Positions 7,201 through 13,624 of a stretch of DNA of 18,099 bases are shown here, in pieces. The stretch is from the NCBI GenBank assembly GCA_041650055.1, contig JBAZLV010000042.1, positions 1 through 18,099 of the forward strand, given 5' to 3'. The translations under genes and the position numbers were made by a program. How positions within the stretch are numbered: the stretch's first letter is position 1; each line of letters opens with the position of its first letter. This DNA comes from JBAZLV01 sp041650055 (GTDB lineage Bacteria > Nitrospirota > UBA9217). Below the pieces are notes generated by a model that ran no database searches, had not been told where the DNA came from, and saw only the letters and a program-made list of their open reading frames with translations.

Positions 7201-8178
7201 AATAACGGTCGGTTCAATAACACCGGCAAGCTCCGGCAGGGCTATCTGCCATGCTCGTTCGAAGATATCGAGGCCGGAGGCTGATTGTTCCCATTCTTCC
7301 TTCGATTGGCTGAAAAGCGTGATCGCATTCAGCACCGGAACGTTCAGTTTTGTAAGAAGCGGAACAGACGTATTCGCGTTCACCCCGATCTTCATGCCGA
7401 GGGCAACGACCAGCCGGACCCGGGACTTCCCCTGTTCGTCAAGGAAAAACCGCTCCACCGCGGTTTCAGAAGGATAGCCATACACGGACAGGGTAGTAAA
7501 TCCGACTTTTTCAAGGCTCTCGATCAGAGCGTCGATATGTTTTGTCTGACCGGAATCAAGAGAGCTTTTATACAGAACGATCCCAACAACCGGCCGTGTC
7601 TCACCATAGTCTGGGCGTGCTTTTTGATAATCCTGAAAGGTTGAGAACGTATTCTTTGTTCTTTGATCATAAATACCGACTTCAGGAAAACGTTTTACCT
7701 CATCGCAAGAAAAGGGAAAACTAAAATCCGTTCCGAGTACGCACAGAATCATGTTTTTAAGATTTTCCACTCCGCCGGCGGAGAAATAGCCATTGAGTTT
7801 TTTTGAGGGAACGATGCCTGCCTTTTTAAAATCGTTACCATACGTCTCGCCCACTGAATAAATTTTTGCTCCGCGTTGCACCGCCTCTTTCAGCTCAGGC
7901 GATACTGCATCAAGCAACTGCCTGCCTCGCGCAAGCAGAATAATAAGACTTGATTGCCTGAGATGCGTGAGATCGCTGTTTCGGATATTGGTTGAAGGAT
8001 ATACGTGAAATGAAACTCGCTTTAGTTCGGGATGTTCTCGCGTGATCGCGTTCACAACCTCGGCGGCCGCCTTGGAGTGCGTATCGCCGAGAAGGAGGCT
8101 GACCTTGAGCGGTGCGGGTTCAGCTGCAGCAGTTGTATAAAGCAAACACAGCAGGATACAAATTCTACTCAGGAACAT
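4273..8178 (-). CDS. Exported, membrane-anchored CobN/HmuS-family chelatase
   Basis: A 1301-residue CobN/magnesium-chelatase-H family protein, a family that inserts or removes metal in tetrapyrroles. Conserved segments include HIGTHGTHEWLSGKEAGL (from residue 556; His556, His560, His563), NIYPYIVDDVGEGLQAKRR, IDHMTPP, RMSHLYGQGFWGG and MMHEGYAGARY. Unlike cytosolic CobN, it begins with a signal peptide (MFLSRICILLCLLYTTAAA) and ends with a linker, one transmembrane helix at about 1279-1296 and a positive tail (KKDRP). It should therefore face the periplasm, tethered to the inner membrane. A Cys/His cluster CCDHTC lies at 1190-1195. The start overlaps the DUF2149 gene by 14 bases. No CobS/CobT or ChlI/ChlD ATPase is nearby and no B12-synthesis genes are seen, so cobalt insertion for B12 is unlikely. 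Gene order recalls HmuS of haem operons; a nickel-tetrapyrrole or nickelophore substrate is inference. Confidence 0.88.
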   Translation of the reverse strand: MFLSRICILLCLLYTTAAAEPAPLKVSLLLGDTHSKAAAEVVNAITREHPELKRVSFHVYPSTNIRNSDLTHLRQSSLIILLARGRQLLDAVSPELKEAVQRGAKIYSVGETYGNDFKKAGIVPSKKLNGYFSAGGVENLKNMILCVLGTDFSFPFSCDEVKRFPEVGIYDQRTKNTFSTFQDYQKARPDYGETRPVVGIVLYKSSLDSGQTKHIDALIESLEKVGFTTLSVYGYPSETAVERFFLDEQGKSRVRLVVALGMKIGVNANTSVPLLTKLNVPVLNAITLFSQSKEEWEQSASGLDIFERAWQIALPELAGVIEPTVIASKEKIKDSQTGLEFVEERSIPERVQRLTDRIQAWINLQDKPNKDKRIALLLYTYPPGKHNIGASYLNVLPESIFLMLNRMKEESYFIGDKPLNKEILFDHVFRYGRNIGNWAGGEIDRLARTDKPVLIPLDEYKQWFQELPERLRTAILKDWGPAEKSSIMIWKREDSKKYIVIPVVRYGNILLTSQPARGWEQDSKKLYHDVSIAPHHQYVAFYLWLKKGFQADAIVHIGTHGTHEWLSGKEAGLAPADPPEALIQDIPNIYPYIVDDVGEGLQAKRRGMAVIIDHMTPPFDKAGLNKELRELQGLMNEHASAKGKSTALAESKRVEINNLAKKIGLLKDLSLAEIKTEHDIEALDDYIRDISEKQTPFGLHTFGKTPEKKFIRSTAEAIVSLDKNLSPGEKELRIRQMEKKISESAKRELDSFISALAGRYIPAGPGNDPLRNPDSLPTGKNFYSFDPARIPSKATYEMGMKLANDLIEGYKKRHGTYPDKLTFNLWGVETVRHEGVMDSQIMYLLGIKPVWDERGKVIGVEAISRAELGRARIDVTIVPSGLYRDLFSNLIALLDKAVTLAKDQDEKDNALKAHILKTKEMLMQKGIAEELAERLATVRLFTVPPGAYGTNLEKVIPLSNTWEKEEQLSDIYFMRMSHLYGQGFWGGKETQGSEDLSRTLLQTALRGSKMVVHSRSGNVYATLDNDDFFQYLGGTALAIRAVDGKTPEVYVSNLANPRAPKQETLEKYMGRELRSRYLNPAWIKVMMHEGYAGARYVNKIFENLWGWQVTVPHAVDGAKWNELYETYVLDRNNLGIKEMFEQAKNMHAYQALVARMLETIRKGYWKPDEKIRETLAKEYAETAEEVGLACCDHTCNNPLLTEFTSTILVSVPGLQNLEKNFIKSLDQIKKPVQKEYSYKAQTHAGQSSKQAPGGKSKSVEGYEMQETSAAGASSAPIPYLFIIGFLAFIGLIMLGFKKDRP

Positions 8179-8503
8179 AGATCACTCTGCCATCTTTTAA
8201 TTGATACGCTGTTCCCAGCCGCTTTCCTTCACCGCTCAATTTCCTGTCGGTCATTTTATGGGCCTTGATCTCTTTTCCTTTTTTGGTGATGATTTCCACT
8301 CGTCCATCGCTGGCTTTTTTTGTGATGGTTACTTCTGATTTCGGATCGAGCAGATCGAGCATGTTGTATGCCATGAACAACGCGATCATCATGCTGACAA
8401 TAAACACAATGCTTGCATCAAACAGATTTGCCACACCGGAAATAGGATCGTCAAGCGGCTCATCGTACTTGTCAAACCGCCGGTGGCGCTTAAGAAACCG
8501 CAT
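8165..8503 (-). CDS. DUF2149 family membrane protein (HmuV-like, ExbD-like topology)
   Basis: A 112-residue protein with a basic N-terminus (MRFLKRHRRF), the motif DDPISGVANLFDASIVF at about 19-34, one transmembrane helix to about residue 47, and a soluble periplasmic-side domain (TITKKASDGRVEIITKKGKEI ...). The DPxSGxANLFDxxxVF pattern fits DUF2149. An Asp (Asp29) at the start of the only helix mirrors the essential Asp of ExbD, so it may form the plug-type partner of the ExbB-like protein encoded just upstream. The ATG at 8501-8503 has an excellent GGGAGGT and overlaps the exbB-like gene by 14 bases; the further-upstream frame is a shadow. It overlaps the chelatase gene by another 14 bases, so these three genes are translationally coupled and probably form one complex. 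Confidence 0.82.
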   Translation of the reverse strand: MRFLKRHRRFDKYDEPLDDPISGVANLFDASIVFIVSMMIALFMAYNMLDLLDPKSEVTITKKASDGRVEIITKKGKEIKAHKMTDRKLSGEGKRLGTAYQLKDGRVIYVPE

Positions 8504-9083
8504 CTTCGACCTCCCGGGCCGGGTGTGAACAGCAGCCGTGAGTCTTTCTGAACGCACGTTCGGTCAGAAATTCCATCTCCCGCATGTCTGCCCGGATCCA
8601 TTTTTCTTTTATGAGCGACATGACATACGCGCACACGCTACAGGCAAGCCCGACGACCACGGTCGTGAATGCCGTTACCATGCTTCCGGCCATCTTCGGC
8701 ATATCTCCCTGTGCTAGAGCGGACAAAGATATGCCCATGGGAATAAGTGTTCCCATCAGGCCGAGCGCCGGTCCGACGCGTATGGCAAAACGGATTTTAT
8801 CAACTGATTTAACCAGGTCAAGCTCCGTTTTCTGCAGGTGGCGTTCCAGGATGATGTCGAGGTCGTGCGTATGATCGGTCGCTGACGTCTCGCTATTGAG
8901 CGTCGATATATACCGCTCCAGCGTGGAAGATCGCCCGCGTCTCCGTTCAAGATATTCGCGAAGAAAACCGCCAAAGAAGATCACGATCCAGAAAACGAGC
9001 AGCACCAGACCGATAATAACCGGAACCAAAAGGACGGATGAGAGAACATACAAAAACGTTTCAAGCCCTGCGACAAGATGCAT
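8490..9083 (-). CDS. MotA/TolQ/ExbB proton channel family protein (HmuU-like)
   Basis: A 197-residue inner-membrane protein. A first helix (VLLVPVIIGLVLLVFWIVIFFGGF) is followed by a cytoplasmic segment, then the TolQ/ExbB core IRFAIRVGPALGLMGTLIPMGISLSALAQGD near residues 102-130 and AFTTVVVGLACSVCAYVMS. G-x-A-x-G-L-x-G-T-x-x-P-M-G is the family signature for the channel helices. It is distinct from the shorter ExbB encoded at 13179-13607 and sits with DUF2149 and the chelatase, so it more likely energises the chelatase module than TonB. The start has AAAGGAGA upstream and follows the DUF2162 stop directly (TAAATG). Cysteines occur in HGCCSHP near the C-terminus. From memory, haem operons of Bacteroidota have the same member (HmuU). 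Confidence 0.87.
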   Translation of the reverse strand: MHLVAGLETFLYVLSSVLLVPVIIGLVLLVFWIVIFFGGFLREYLERRRGRSSTLERYISTLNSETSATDHTHDLDIILERHLQKTELDLVKSVDKIRFAIRVGPALGLMGTLIPMGISLSALAQGDMPKMAGSMVTAFTTVVVGLACSVCAYVMSLIKEKWIRADMREMEFLTERAFRKTHGCCSHPAREVEDAVS

Positions 9084-9806
9084 TTATGCAGTCTCCTTTC
9101 GTAGCTTTGAAAAATAGCCGATAACCATCGCTGTAAAAAGAATGATAGGCACTCCCCACTCGTGTTGGACTGAAACAGACATATCGCCAGCATCAAGAAA
9201 TGAGCAATAGACCGCTTTAGCCTCTTCGATCTTCTGAGGAAGATAGAGTGATGCAATGAAGTACAGCCCAATTGCAATCATGCTGAAACCGAGCCCTATT
9301 TCAGGTGTCGTAGATTTTTTGAAACGGGTGATGACCACAAAGAGAAAAGACAACAGGCTGAATGTTGCCCCAAGTCCCAATCCCACGATGGCAGCAGGCA
9401 ATTGAATAACGCTTAAAGCCACCCAGGTGGAAAAAGTTATTGCGGTAACACACACCGGACAAGGAACGATGAGCAACAAGGAAGGCTGAACCAGAGAACG
9501 GCCGTTTCTATGCTTATCCCGGTGCCTTGTGTGAGAACCTTGAAGAGTAACGATTCCCCAGACGATCATTCCTGCTGCTATGAAGGCATGCAGGTATGGA
9601 CCGTTTTGCAGAAGAGGCGTAAGCACGGGTATCAGTCGGTCCGACACCAGTGCAAGAAGAACGAACATGCCCGCATATCCTGCAAGTGTCAGGCATATTC
9701 CTTTCACACCTACACTGCCGTAGCCAAGGCCAACGCCGACCTTGAGTGAAAATATCGAGAGCGTAAAGAGCATGCCGAACGCCCAGAGAATGATTGCAAG
9801 ATTCAT
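9084..9806 (-). CDS. DUF2162 predicted polytopic membrane transporter (HmuT-like)
   Basis: A 240-residue integral membrane protein with about six or seven hydrophobic helices, fitting the DUF2162 'predicted transporter' family. Notable features are a His/Arg-rich cytoplasmic or periplasmic loop (SHTRHRDKHRNGR, about 111-123) and the motif PCPVC at the start of a helix (LLLIVPCPVCVTAITF), a possible thiol or metal site. The start ATG at 9804-9806 has AAAGGA upstream; it begins 13 bp after the receptor gene and abuts the exbB-like gene. The family recurs with CobN-like proteins, ExbB and DUF2149. It may move the chelate, the freed tetrapyrrole or the metal across the inner membrane; that role is not established. 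Confidence 0.75.
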   Translation of the reverse strand: MNLAIILWAFGMLFTLSIFSLKVGVGLGYGSVGVKGICLTLAGYAGMFVLLALVSDRLIPVLTPLLQNGPYLHAFIAAGMIVWGIVTLQGSHTRHRDKHRNGRSLVQPSLLLIVPCPVCVTAITFSTWVALSVIQLPAAIVGLGLGATFSLLSFLFVVITRFKKSTTPEIGLGFSMIAIGLYFIASLYLPQKIEEAKAVYCSFLDAGDMSVSVQHEWGVPIILFTAMVIGYFSKLRKETA

Positions 9807-9819
9807 GATGCATCCTTTC

Positions 9820-12066
9820 TTACAACTTCATGGTCATTTCAGCGAACCAGGATCTGCCCGGAGCTTTGTAATAGGCAAAATACTGCTCGTTGAAAATATT
9901 ATCAACCGAGAGCGACACGTTAAGAAATTTTGTGACGTCATATCCGATCTTTGCGTTCACCACGGTGTAAGGATCCTGCGACGTATACACGCCGCTTGTA
10001 GTATCGGTATTGGTGTCATTTCTGAACATCTTGCCGACGTAGATTCCCGTCACGTTCGCGGTAAAGGGCCCTTTTACAAAATCAACACCGACGTTGTAAA
10101 GGTTCTCAGGCAAGTACGTGATTTTTTTGCCCACCGAATCAGGGTTCGTGCTGTTGCTCGTGATCTTTGATTCAGTCAGGATGGTTGCATTGGCAAACAG
10201 TCTGAATCCGGCTATCTTCTGTTCAATTTCAAGCACGCCGCCCTGGGTCTCGGCCCTTCCTGCGTTGGTCCATATCTGAGCTGGCTTACCTCCTTCTGTG
10301 CCATCAGATATTCTATAGACCATATCCTCAAAATAATTTTCAAAATAAGTTCCCTTGACCTTAGCGCCTTTCCAAAGTCCCTGGTCAACACTGATGTCCC
10401 AGCTCGTAATCGTTTCGGGTTTAAGAAACGCATTAGCTCTATATACTGTTGTCGAAGATTCCCATTTTCTGAACAGTTCATACACCGTGGGCGGCCTGAA
10501 CGCCATCCCGCCTGACGTGCGCACCGTGGTGCGATCAAACGGTTTGTATACGAGCGCAAGCTTTGGGCTCAGCGCTTCTGCCGAGCGTGATGTATAGTTA
10601 ACAAGACCCGCCGTATCGTTTGTATACCCGTCTGTGGTTGTCCATCCGTCGCCGCGAACGCCCACGTACGCGGTCAGATTGTCCAGGATGCCTATCTCGT
10701 CCTGCAGAAAAAGCGCGTATGAATATGCCACGCCGCCCGCCTGATAGGTTATGCCAGCCTTTGTGGATTCATCCTTCCAGTTCAATAATGTATATTCTTT
10801 GTTGTCTGCCTTCCCATAGGTGAATGCCGCTCCCACAGTCAGGAGCTGTTTCCGGGATATCGGGAAGGTTGCCTGCAGATCAGTGAAGTAATTCTGTGAT
10901 GGCGTGCTGGAGAGTTTGCCGGTACCGTTGTTAATCGTCGCTGAACTATCCGGCGTGGTATACCAGTTGTTCTGCACGTCGTTCAATCCGAAGTTAAACT
11001 TCGTCTTAGCGGAAGCGATCTCCGTTTCGAACACAGCAGTATAGATATTGATCTCCGTCCCACCGTCACCGCTCAGGTATGAATATTGAGTTGGAAGATA
11101 GACCGGATTTCCGGAGCTGTTCCTCAAATACGTATTCGGAGTGCCGTAATCATATGCGCTCCTCATGCGTGAAGCTCCAAGCTCCAGCCTGGTCACTTTT
11201 GAAAAATCATATGCTGCCTTAAGCGCTATGGAATCATCCCACCATCCGTTCTTGCCCTTGTCCCCGACAATATATTTCGGTGTTCCGGTATTGTCCGTAG
11301 TAGCTATGGCGCCGGTTGTACCGCCCGGCTTCGAGCTTTGGGTATTATAGGTCGTTGGAAATCCGTTTGTTGCCTGATAGCCGTAGCTCACGAACAGACT
11401 CAGTTTGTCGAGTTTGTCGCCATAAGAAAAATAACTTCGCCACAGGTCATCCATGGCCTCGCCCCGGTTCCAGCTGGTTCCATAACCGCTGTTCAATATG
11501 AGTTCCCGTTTTTCAGGCATCTTGGTGATGATATTCACGACGCCGCCCATGGCATACCCGCCGTACAGGCTCGAAACAGGCCCCTCAACCACTTCTATCC
11601 GTTTGACCCCGCCGATTGCGCCGGTCCAGGAAACGTCGCCCGTGTATGCACTGTTTACCGGAACACCGTCTTTCATGATCAACGAACGGTTCGCCCCGGG
11701 AACGCCGCGGATCGATATATTTGCAAGCGTGTCCATAATGCCCTTGCCCCTGCGGTTGAATACGCCCGCAGTGGTATTGAGCGCTTCATCAATTGTTTTG
11801 ATGTTTCGCTTTTCAATGTCTTCCGCGGTCACAACATGCACATCTCCCGGCGCATCGGTAATACCTTTTTCAGTGCGCGTTGCGGTAACCACTATTTCCT
11901 TCAAGTGAACCGTTTTCTTGTCTTGCTTCACATCCTTTTCAGCTTTCGCTGTTGTTGCCGGTTTTGTCACCAGTGCGTCCGGTTGCGTTGCCTGCTCCTG
12001 ACCGGATACTGACACAGCTCCGAGACTACTCAATACAATACATGCTACGAACAATCTAATACTCAT
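9820..12066 (-). CDS. TonB-dependent outer-membrane receptor
   Basis: A 748-residue receptor that imports a chelated metal or cofactor across the outer membrane using TonB energy. The signal peptide (MSIRLFVACIVLSSLGAVSVSG) is followed by a low-complexity Lys/Thr/Ala stretch and a clear TonB box EIVVTATR at 57-64. The plug domain follows, with VHVVTAEDIEKRNIKTIDEALN, ISIRGVPGANRSLIMKDGVPVN and IEVVEGPVSSLYGGYAMGGVVNIIT. The remainder is a 22-strand-type barrel ending SWFAEMTMKL; the final residue is Leu rather than the usual Phe. BtuB/FepA-like subfamilies share these plug motifs, so substrate cannot be read from sequence. Strong GGGAGGT precedes the ATG. The NikR promoter at the head of the operon and the downstream chelatase and NikMNQO suggest a nickel (or cobalt) chelate. 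Confidence 0.93.
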   Translation of the reverse strand: MSIRLFVACIVLSSLGAVSVSGQEQATQPDALVTKPATTAKAEKDVKQDKKTVHLKEIVVTATRTEKGITDAPGDVHVVTAEDIEKRNIKTIDEALNTTAGVFNRRGKGIMDTLANISIRGVPGANRSLIMKDGVPVNSAYTGDVSWTGAIGGVKRIEVVEGPVSSLYGGYAMGGVVNIITKMPEKRELILNSGYGTSWNRGEAMDDLWRSYFSYGDKLDKLSLFVSYGYQATNGFPTTYNTQSSKPGGTTGAIATTDNTGTPKYIVGDKGKNGWWDDSIALKAAYDFSKVTRLELGASRMRSAYDYGTPNTYLRNSSGNPVYLPTQYSYLSGDGGTEINIYTAVFETEIASAKTKFNFGLNDVQNNWYTTPDSSATINNGTGKLSSTPSQNYFTDLQATFPISRKQLLTVGAAFTYGKADNKEYTLLNWKDESTKAGITYQAGGVAYSYALFLQDEIGILDNLTAYVGVRGDGWTTTDGYTNDTAGLVNYTSRSAEALSPKLALVYKPFDRTTVRTSGGMAFRPPTVYELFRKWESSTTVYRANAFLKPETITSWDISVDQGLWKGAKVKGTYFENYFEDMVYRISDGTEGGKPAQIWTNAGRAETQGGVLEIEQKIAGFRLFANATILTESKITSNSTNPDSVGKKITYLPENLYNVGVDFVKGPFTANVTGIYVGKMFRNDTNTDTTSGVYTSQDPYTVVNAKIGYDVTKFLNVSLSVDNIFNEQYFAYYKAPGRSWFAEMTMKL

Positions 12067-12083
12067 TTCGTACCTCCCCCCTA

Positions 12084-12112
12084 TTCTTTTTTCACCCCCT
12101 TTCTGATATAAT
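12084..12112 (+). promoter_or_regulatory. Extended -10 promoter for a candidate small RNA
   Basis: On the plus strand TGATATAAT (12104-12112) is a perfect extended -10 box; the -35 position, around 12084-12089 (TTCTTT), is poor, as is usual for extended -10 promoters. It also sits in a short dyad, TCTGA-N6-TCAGA (12102-12117). Transcription would start near 12119 and run into the hairpin and T-tract that end at 12199. Confidence 0.4.
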
Positions 12113-12118
12113 TCAGAT

Positions 12119-12199
12119 CGGAGATGCTGTGTGAGCAGCGTTTCCTCGGGACAGGGTGACCCTCGCCAAAAGGTTGTTACCCTGTTCCAGCTTTTTTTC
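12119..12199 (+). ncRNA. Candidate small RNA in the tonB-receptor gap, antisense to the operon mRNA
   Basis: About 80 bases lie between a consensus extended -10 promoter and a plus-strand intrinsic terminator. The transcript would hold a short hairpin (ATGCTG 12124-12129 with CAGCGT 12136-12141), a CCTCGGG linker and the terminator stem. It would be complementary to the leader of the receptor gene on the opposite strand and stop right at the tonB stop codon. It could be a cis-antisense or trans-acting regulator tuning receptor levels. No known RNA family is recognised, so this rests on signal arrangement alone. Confidence 0.4.
12149..12198 (+). terminator. Plus-strand intrinsic terminator with T-tract
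   Basis: GGGACAGGGTGAC (12148-12160) pairs along 13 positions, two of them G-U in the plus-strand RNA, with GTTACCCTGTTCC (12176-12188), followed closely by CTTTTTTT at 12191-12198. The T-tract and the wobble pairs favour the plus strand; on the minus strand the wobbles become A-C mismatches and no T-tract follows, so it is not a normal terminator for tonB. On the operon mRNA the weaker stem could still act as a processing or stabilising element. Confidence 0.5.
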
Positions 12200-12200
12200 G

Positions 12201-12815
12201 CTAAAAGTCCTTCAGGACAAATGTTATCGGCAGTAACGCCTCTGCCAAAACCGGGTTACCGCCTTGTATGGCAGGAAGATACCTTGACTGTTTTACCGCC
12301 TTGACTGCCGCCTCTGCAAAACCAAATCCCGGATCGTGAAGAACATCCACACTCAGCAGTTTCCCTCTTTCATCGATAATCAAACGTAAAAGTACTTTGC
12401 CTTCCTTTCCCATCTTTCTTGCCAGGAAGGGATATACAGGCATAATCTGGTTTTGATAATGCGGCCCTGTTGCCGAACCGAAGTCAACGATCTTTGACGA
12501 TTCTTTAGAAGTTTTTCCAACTTCCCGTTCTCTGGTTTGATCCGAAGCAGGGACATCATCGGGAATTAAAACTGAAGCGGAAGCAAACGATATCACCTCT
12601 TCATTGTGAGAACTTTTTTCCTCAAAAATCTTTCGTGCAGCTTTTTCCTTGTTGATGTTCGGCTCCAACAACGTAGAGCCTTGCATAAGCGTAAAATCCA
12701 GGAGCCGAATCGTGTTTGGTGATTGGAAAAAAGATTCGTGCATACCCCACATAAAAAGCAGCAGCATGCTATGCAGAATGAGTGAAATCTGCACTCCTCG
12801 TGTTTGATGCGTCAT
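12201..12815 (-). CDS. tonB: TonB family energy transducer
   Basis: A 204-residue protein spanning the periplasm to pass proton-motive energy from ExbB-ExbD to the outer-membrane receptor. The N-terminal helix GVQISLILHSMLLLFMWG carries the SxxxH pair (Ser11, His15) typical of TonB. A linker of about 95 residues follows. The C-terminal domain runs from PVYPFLARKMGKEGKVLLRLII to PAIQGGNPVLAEALLPITFVL, with the YP, GxEG and GG-PV landmarks. The linker is charged and lacks the long Pro-Glu/Pro-Lys repeats of classical TonB. The start overlaps exbD by ATGA with GAGG upstream. It is followed by the receptor gene after 134 bp, and is most likely dedicated to it. Confidence 0.9.
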   Translation of the reverse strand: MTHQTRGVQISLILHSMLLLFMWGMHESFFQSPNTIRLLDFTLMQGSTLLEPNINKEKAARKIFEEKSSHNEEVISFASASVLIPDDVPASDQTREREVGKTSKESSKIVDFGSATGPHYQNQIMPVYPFLARKMGKEGKVLLRLIIDERGKLLSVDVLHDPGFGFAEAAVKAVKQSRYLPAIQGGNPVLAEALLPITFVLKDF

Positions 12816-13192
12816 TTCTTATCCTCTATCTCCAGGCCGACACGTTTAAACTCGAGGGCTTTTACCATATCAAGCACATCCACGAAAATCTGGAGCCGGA
12901 TGCCTCTGTCCGCTCTGATAACAATGGGCGCTTCCTTGGAGAGCGGCTGCAGGGAACTTTTCAATTCATCAAGTGTCATGGGCTGATCATTAAAATAAAG
13001 ATTCCCTGCCATATCTATACCAATAGACCGCATAGGTAATGCCTCCGACATTTTTTTTGATGCCCGGGGAAGCTCAACCGGAATCACGCCTGTTACCAGA
13101 AACGTGGATGTCGTCAGCACAATGGCGAGCAGCACAAGCATGATATCCACAAAAGGAATCACGTTGATGTAATCAAATTCACGTTCGTTCAT
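12812..13192 (-). CDS. exbD: ExbD biopolymer transport protein
   Basis: A 126-residue inner-membrane protein, partner of ExbB in the TonB motor. The N-terminus INVIPFVDIMLVLLAIVL holds the essential membrane Asp (Asp16) of the family, followed by the single helix and a periplasmic domain with VELPRASK, then GNLYFNDQPMTLDEL and the typical VIRADRGIRLQIFVDVLDMVKALEFKRVGL. The gene overlaps exbB by 14 bases and tonB by 4, indicating translational coupling. Length is normal. Confidence 0.94.
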   Translation of the reverse strand: MNEREFDYINVIPFVDIMLVLLAIVLTTSTFLVTGVIPVELPRASKKMSEALPMRSIGIDMAGNLYFNDQPMTLDELKSSLQPLSKEAPIVIRADRGIRLQIFVDVLDMVKALEFKRVGLEIEDKK

Positions 13193-13607
13193 GTTTGATT
13201 TCCCATTGCATGATAAGAACTTTCACCCTGCGAAGAAGCACGTTATAGCAGGCAATTGAGGGAATCGCTACGAGAAGTCCGACTGCCGTGGCTTTTAAGG
13301 CAAGCGCAAGCCCCATCATGATCCGGGAACTGTCCATGAATCCTGACTGACCCATGGAATAGAACGTCAGCATGATGCCGAAGACGGTGCCCAGAAGCCC
13401 GATGTAGGGAGCGTTGCTGCCGATTGTCGCGATGAAATGGAGCTTATCCGTTAGAGCAAGTTCAAGTGATTTCTTGTCCGAAAAATCCTCGATCTTTATT
13501 TTTTTCATGAGCAAGTGCCGCTCTATCGCAATGGCAACCGAGACAATGCTCAGAAAAACGAGCACGCCTATAATGCCGTAATCAATCAGCGCCTTCAGCC
13601 AATCCAT
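13179..13607 (-). CDS. exbB: ExbB/TolQ/MotA proton channel protein of the TonB motor
   Basis: A 142-residue three-helix ExbB that forms the proton channel with ExbD. Helix 1 (GIIGVLVFLSIVSVAIAIERHL) is followed by a short cytoplasmic loop and the core LHFIATIGSNAPYIGLLGTVFGIMLTFYSMG, with APxIGLLGTVxG the family signature, then LALALKATAVGLLVAIPSIACYNVLLRR. The ATG at 13605-13607 is chosen since AAAGGG lies 8 bases upstream; a TTG two codons earlier is too close to it. It starts 17 bp after the methyltransferase gene and overlaps exbD. This short type is common in non-enteric dedicated TonB systems. Confidence 0.93.
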   Translation of the reverse strand: MDWLKALIDYGIIGVLVFLSIVSVAIAIERHLLMKKIKIEDFSDKKSLELALTDKLHFIATIGSNAPYIGLLGTVFGIMLTFYSMGQSGFMDSSRIMMGLALALKATAVGLLVAIPSIACYNVLLRRVKVLIMQWEIKHERT

Positions 13608-13624
13608 ATTCAAAACCCTTTCTG

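Noticed and set aside
4273..8178. CobN as the cobaltochelatase of B12 synthesis
   Set aside because: It has an export signal and membrane anchor, no CobS/CobT or ChlI/ChlD partner, and no cob/cbi synthesis genes around it.
11338..12012. Long plus-strand open frame (224 codons) opposite the receptor gene
   Set aside because: It lies wholly antisense to the receptor, has no recognisable domain, and several other frames opposite the large genes are equally long. The receptor frame explains the sequence.
12148..12190. Minus-strand terminator for tonB
   Set aside because: In that direction the T-tract is on the wrong side of the hairpin and two pairs become mismatches, so tonB probably reads through into the receptor gene.
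12067..12200. Cobalamin or other known riboswitch upstream of the receptor
   Set aside because: No B12-box-like or other known conserved core could be seen; the structure is better explained by a plus-strand hairpin with a T-tract.
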